Below are positions 63,224 to 64,000 of a stretch of DNA of 64,000 nt, piece after piece; within the stretch, counting starts at the first letter, position 1, and each line of letters begins with the position of its first letter. Source of the DNA: Reyranella sp. GTDB taxonomy: Bacteria > Pseudomonadota > Alphaproteobacteria > Reyranellales > Reyranellaceae. A program made the translations under genes and the position numbers. The notes beneath the pieces were generated by a model. The model ran no database searches. It was not told the DNA's origin and saw only the letters and a program-made list of their open reading frames with translations. Location of the stretch: assembly GCF_004296935.1 (NCBI RefSeq), contig NZ_SCVH01000166.1, positions 124,001 to 188,000 on the forward strand. Reading direction: 5' to 3'.

Positions 63224-63814
63224 CTACTCCTTGCGGCGGTGGCAGCCCACGACATGGTCGTCGACGAGGCCCGACGCCTGCATGAAGGCGTAACAGATGG
63301 TGGAGCCCACGAACTTGAAACCTTCCTTGGCGAGCGCCTTGGCCAGCGCATCGCTCCCAGGCGTGCGCGCCGGCACGTCCTTCAGCGTCCTGGGGCGCGC
63401 ATGAGTCTGTTCGCCCACGGTTTTGCGCAGCCAGCGATGGAACGAGCCTTCGCGCTCGACCAACTTTAGAAAGGCCTTGGCGTTGCTCACGCTCGCGTCG
63501 ATCTTGCCCCTGTGGCGGATGATGCCGGGATCGGCCAGCAGTTTGGCGAGCTTGGGCGGCGTGTAGCGCGCGATCTTCGCCGGATCGAAGGCGTCATAGA
63601 CCTTGCGATAGTGCTCGCGCTTGCGCAGCACGGTGATCCAGGAGAGGCCCGCCTGGCAGCCCTCCAGGATCAGCAGCTCGAACAGCGCGTGATCGTCCTT
63701 GAGCGGACGACCCCATTCCCTGTCGTGATACTTTTCGTACAGCGGATCGGCGCTCGCCCAGCCGCAGCGCGCCTTGCCGTCCGTTCCAACAACCGTGTTC
63801 TGTCTGGGAGCCAT
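63224..63814 (-). CDS. tag: DNA-3-methyladenine glycosylase I
   Basis: 196 residues. The zinc ligands near the N-terminus (RCGWASADPLYEKYHDREWG, Cys and His) and C-terminus (DDHVVGCHRR, His and Cys) match TagA, as does the active-site block LFELLILEGCQAGLSWITVL. It excises 3-methyladenine during base excision repair. The C-terminus is intact. Confidence 0.94.
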   Translation of the reverse strand: MAPRQNTVVGTDGKARCGWASADPLYEKYHDREWGRPLKDDHALFELLILEGCQAGLSWITVLRKREHYRKVYDAFDPAKIARYTPPKLAKLLADPGIIRHRGKIDASVSNAKAFLKLVEREGSFHRWLRKTVGEQTHARPRTLKDVPARTPGSDALAKALAKEGFKFVGSTICYAFMQASGLVDDHVVGCHRRKE

Positions 63815-63875
63815 GCGCGGACCCTACCCAAGCGCGCCGTGGGACGCCACACTGGGACAAATGGAGGAATGACCC

Positions 63876-64000
63876 ATGGCCAGGAATCTCGCGGACCTGA
63901 AGGTCTGCATCTTCGACGTGTTCGGCACGGTGGTGGACTGGCGCGGCAGCCTGATCGCGGACCTGCCCGCGCTCGGCAAGAAATACGGGATCGAGACCGA
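63876..64000 (+). CDS. Haloacid dehalogenase, type II (partial, runs off window)
   Basis: The first 41 residues only. The catalytic nucleophile motif is visible as KVCIFDVFGTVVDWRGS, whose FDxFGTVVDWR form is typical of (S)-2-haloacid dehalogenases of the HAD superfamily. GGAGGAATG lies upstream of the chosen ATG. The rest lies beyond the window edge. Confidence 0.82.
   Translation, partial: MARNLADLKVCIFDVFGTVVDWRGSLIADLPALGKKYGIET

Overview
The window is a high-GC chromosomal segment from an alphaproteobacterium. Support for this comes from the rpmH-rnpA-yidD-yidC-yihA core cluster followed later by argB, def, dapD and dapB, a DivK-like receiver, many glutathione S-transferase and 2-oxoglutarate dioxygenase genes, and large sets of orphan ABC substrate-binding proteins. 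The style resembles Reyranella or Bradyrhizobium-like soil bacteria, but this is inferred from gene content and not from a marker gene. I see no rRNA, tRNA, CRISPR array, transposase or integrase.

Left part (1-14.8 kb), almost all leftward. Seven tandem paralogous periplasmic substrate-binding proteins, mostly joined by 4-bp ATGA overlaps, run without any permease or ATPase gene into a 1303-aa Cache-HAMP-4xGAF histidine kinase, a single-domain receiver and a receiver-adenylate cyclase. This looks like a many-ligand sensory operon. A MetY-type O-acetylhomoserine sulfhydrylase and three small proline-rich membrane proteins follow.

15.2-19.75 kb, rightward. A tightly overlapping five-gene operon encodes a flavin-type PPOX protein, a fatty acid desaturase, a MetX-like alpha/beta protein, a thioredoxin-fused protein of unknown function, and a UGSC-family selenoprotein. 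The selenoprotein reads through an in-frame TGA that is followed at the right distance by a bacterial SECIS-like hairpin.

19.8-32.2 kb: mostly housekeeping and accessory genes (alpha/beta hydrolase, MscS channel, Ldh-type dehydrogenase, GSTs, cupin, EamA exporter, DUF1499, an orphan histidine kinase, and a mercuric-reductase-like flavoprotein paired with a TVP38/TMEM64 protein). One small gene here is frameshifted and is bracketed by GC-rich palindromic repeats.

32.2-43.5 kb: the rpmH-rnpA-yidD-yidC-yihA cluster with a clear promoter, then about 5.8 kb of accessory genes (an amino-acid binding protein, a winged-helix/TPR regulator, a methyltransferase, and SoxR with its operator facing a nonsense-mutated VOC gene), then argB, def and a globin.

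43.5-58.1 kb: a GntR-controlled module (phytanoyl-CoA-type dioxygenase plus SAF-domain oxidoreductase), glycerophosphodiesterase, HtpX-like protease with LemA, a TauD-type dioxygenase, dapD, a frameshifted Nudix gene, an Atg22-type MFS carrier, an avidin-like secreted protein, a MarR gene sharing a palindromic control region with a duplicated DUF1428 gene, nth, and dapB.

58.1-61.76 kb: a polymorphic-toxin-like island. A phage-virion-like protein carries a variable C-terminal domain and is followed by an immunity-like gene, a decayed orphan C-terminal cassette and a second homologous immunity gene. The island ends at a strong terminator and is flanked by an 11-bp direct repeat. The window closes with an M81 (MlrC) peptidase, 3-methyladenine glycosylase I and the start of a haloacid dehalogenase gene.
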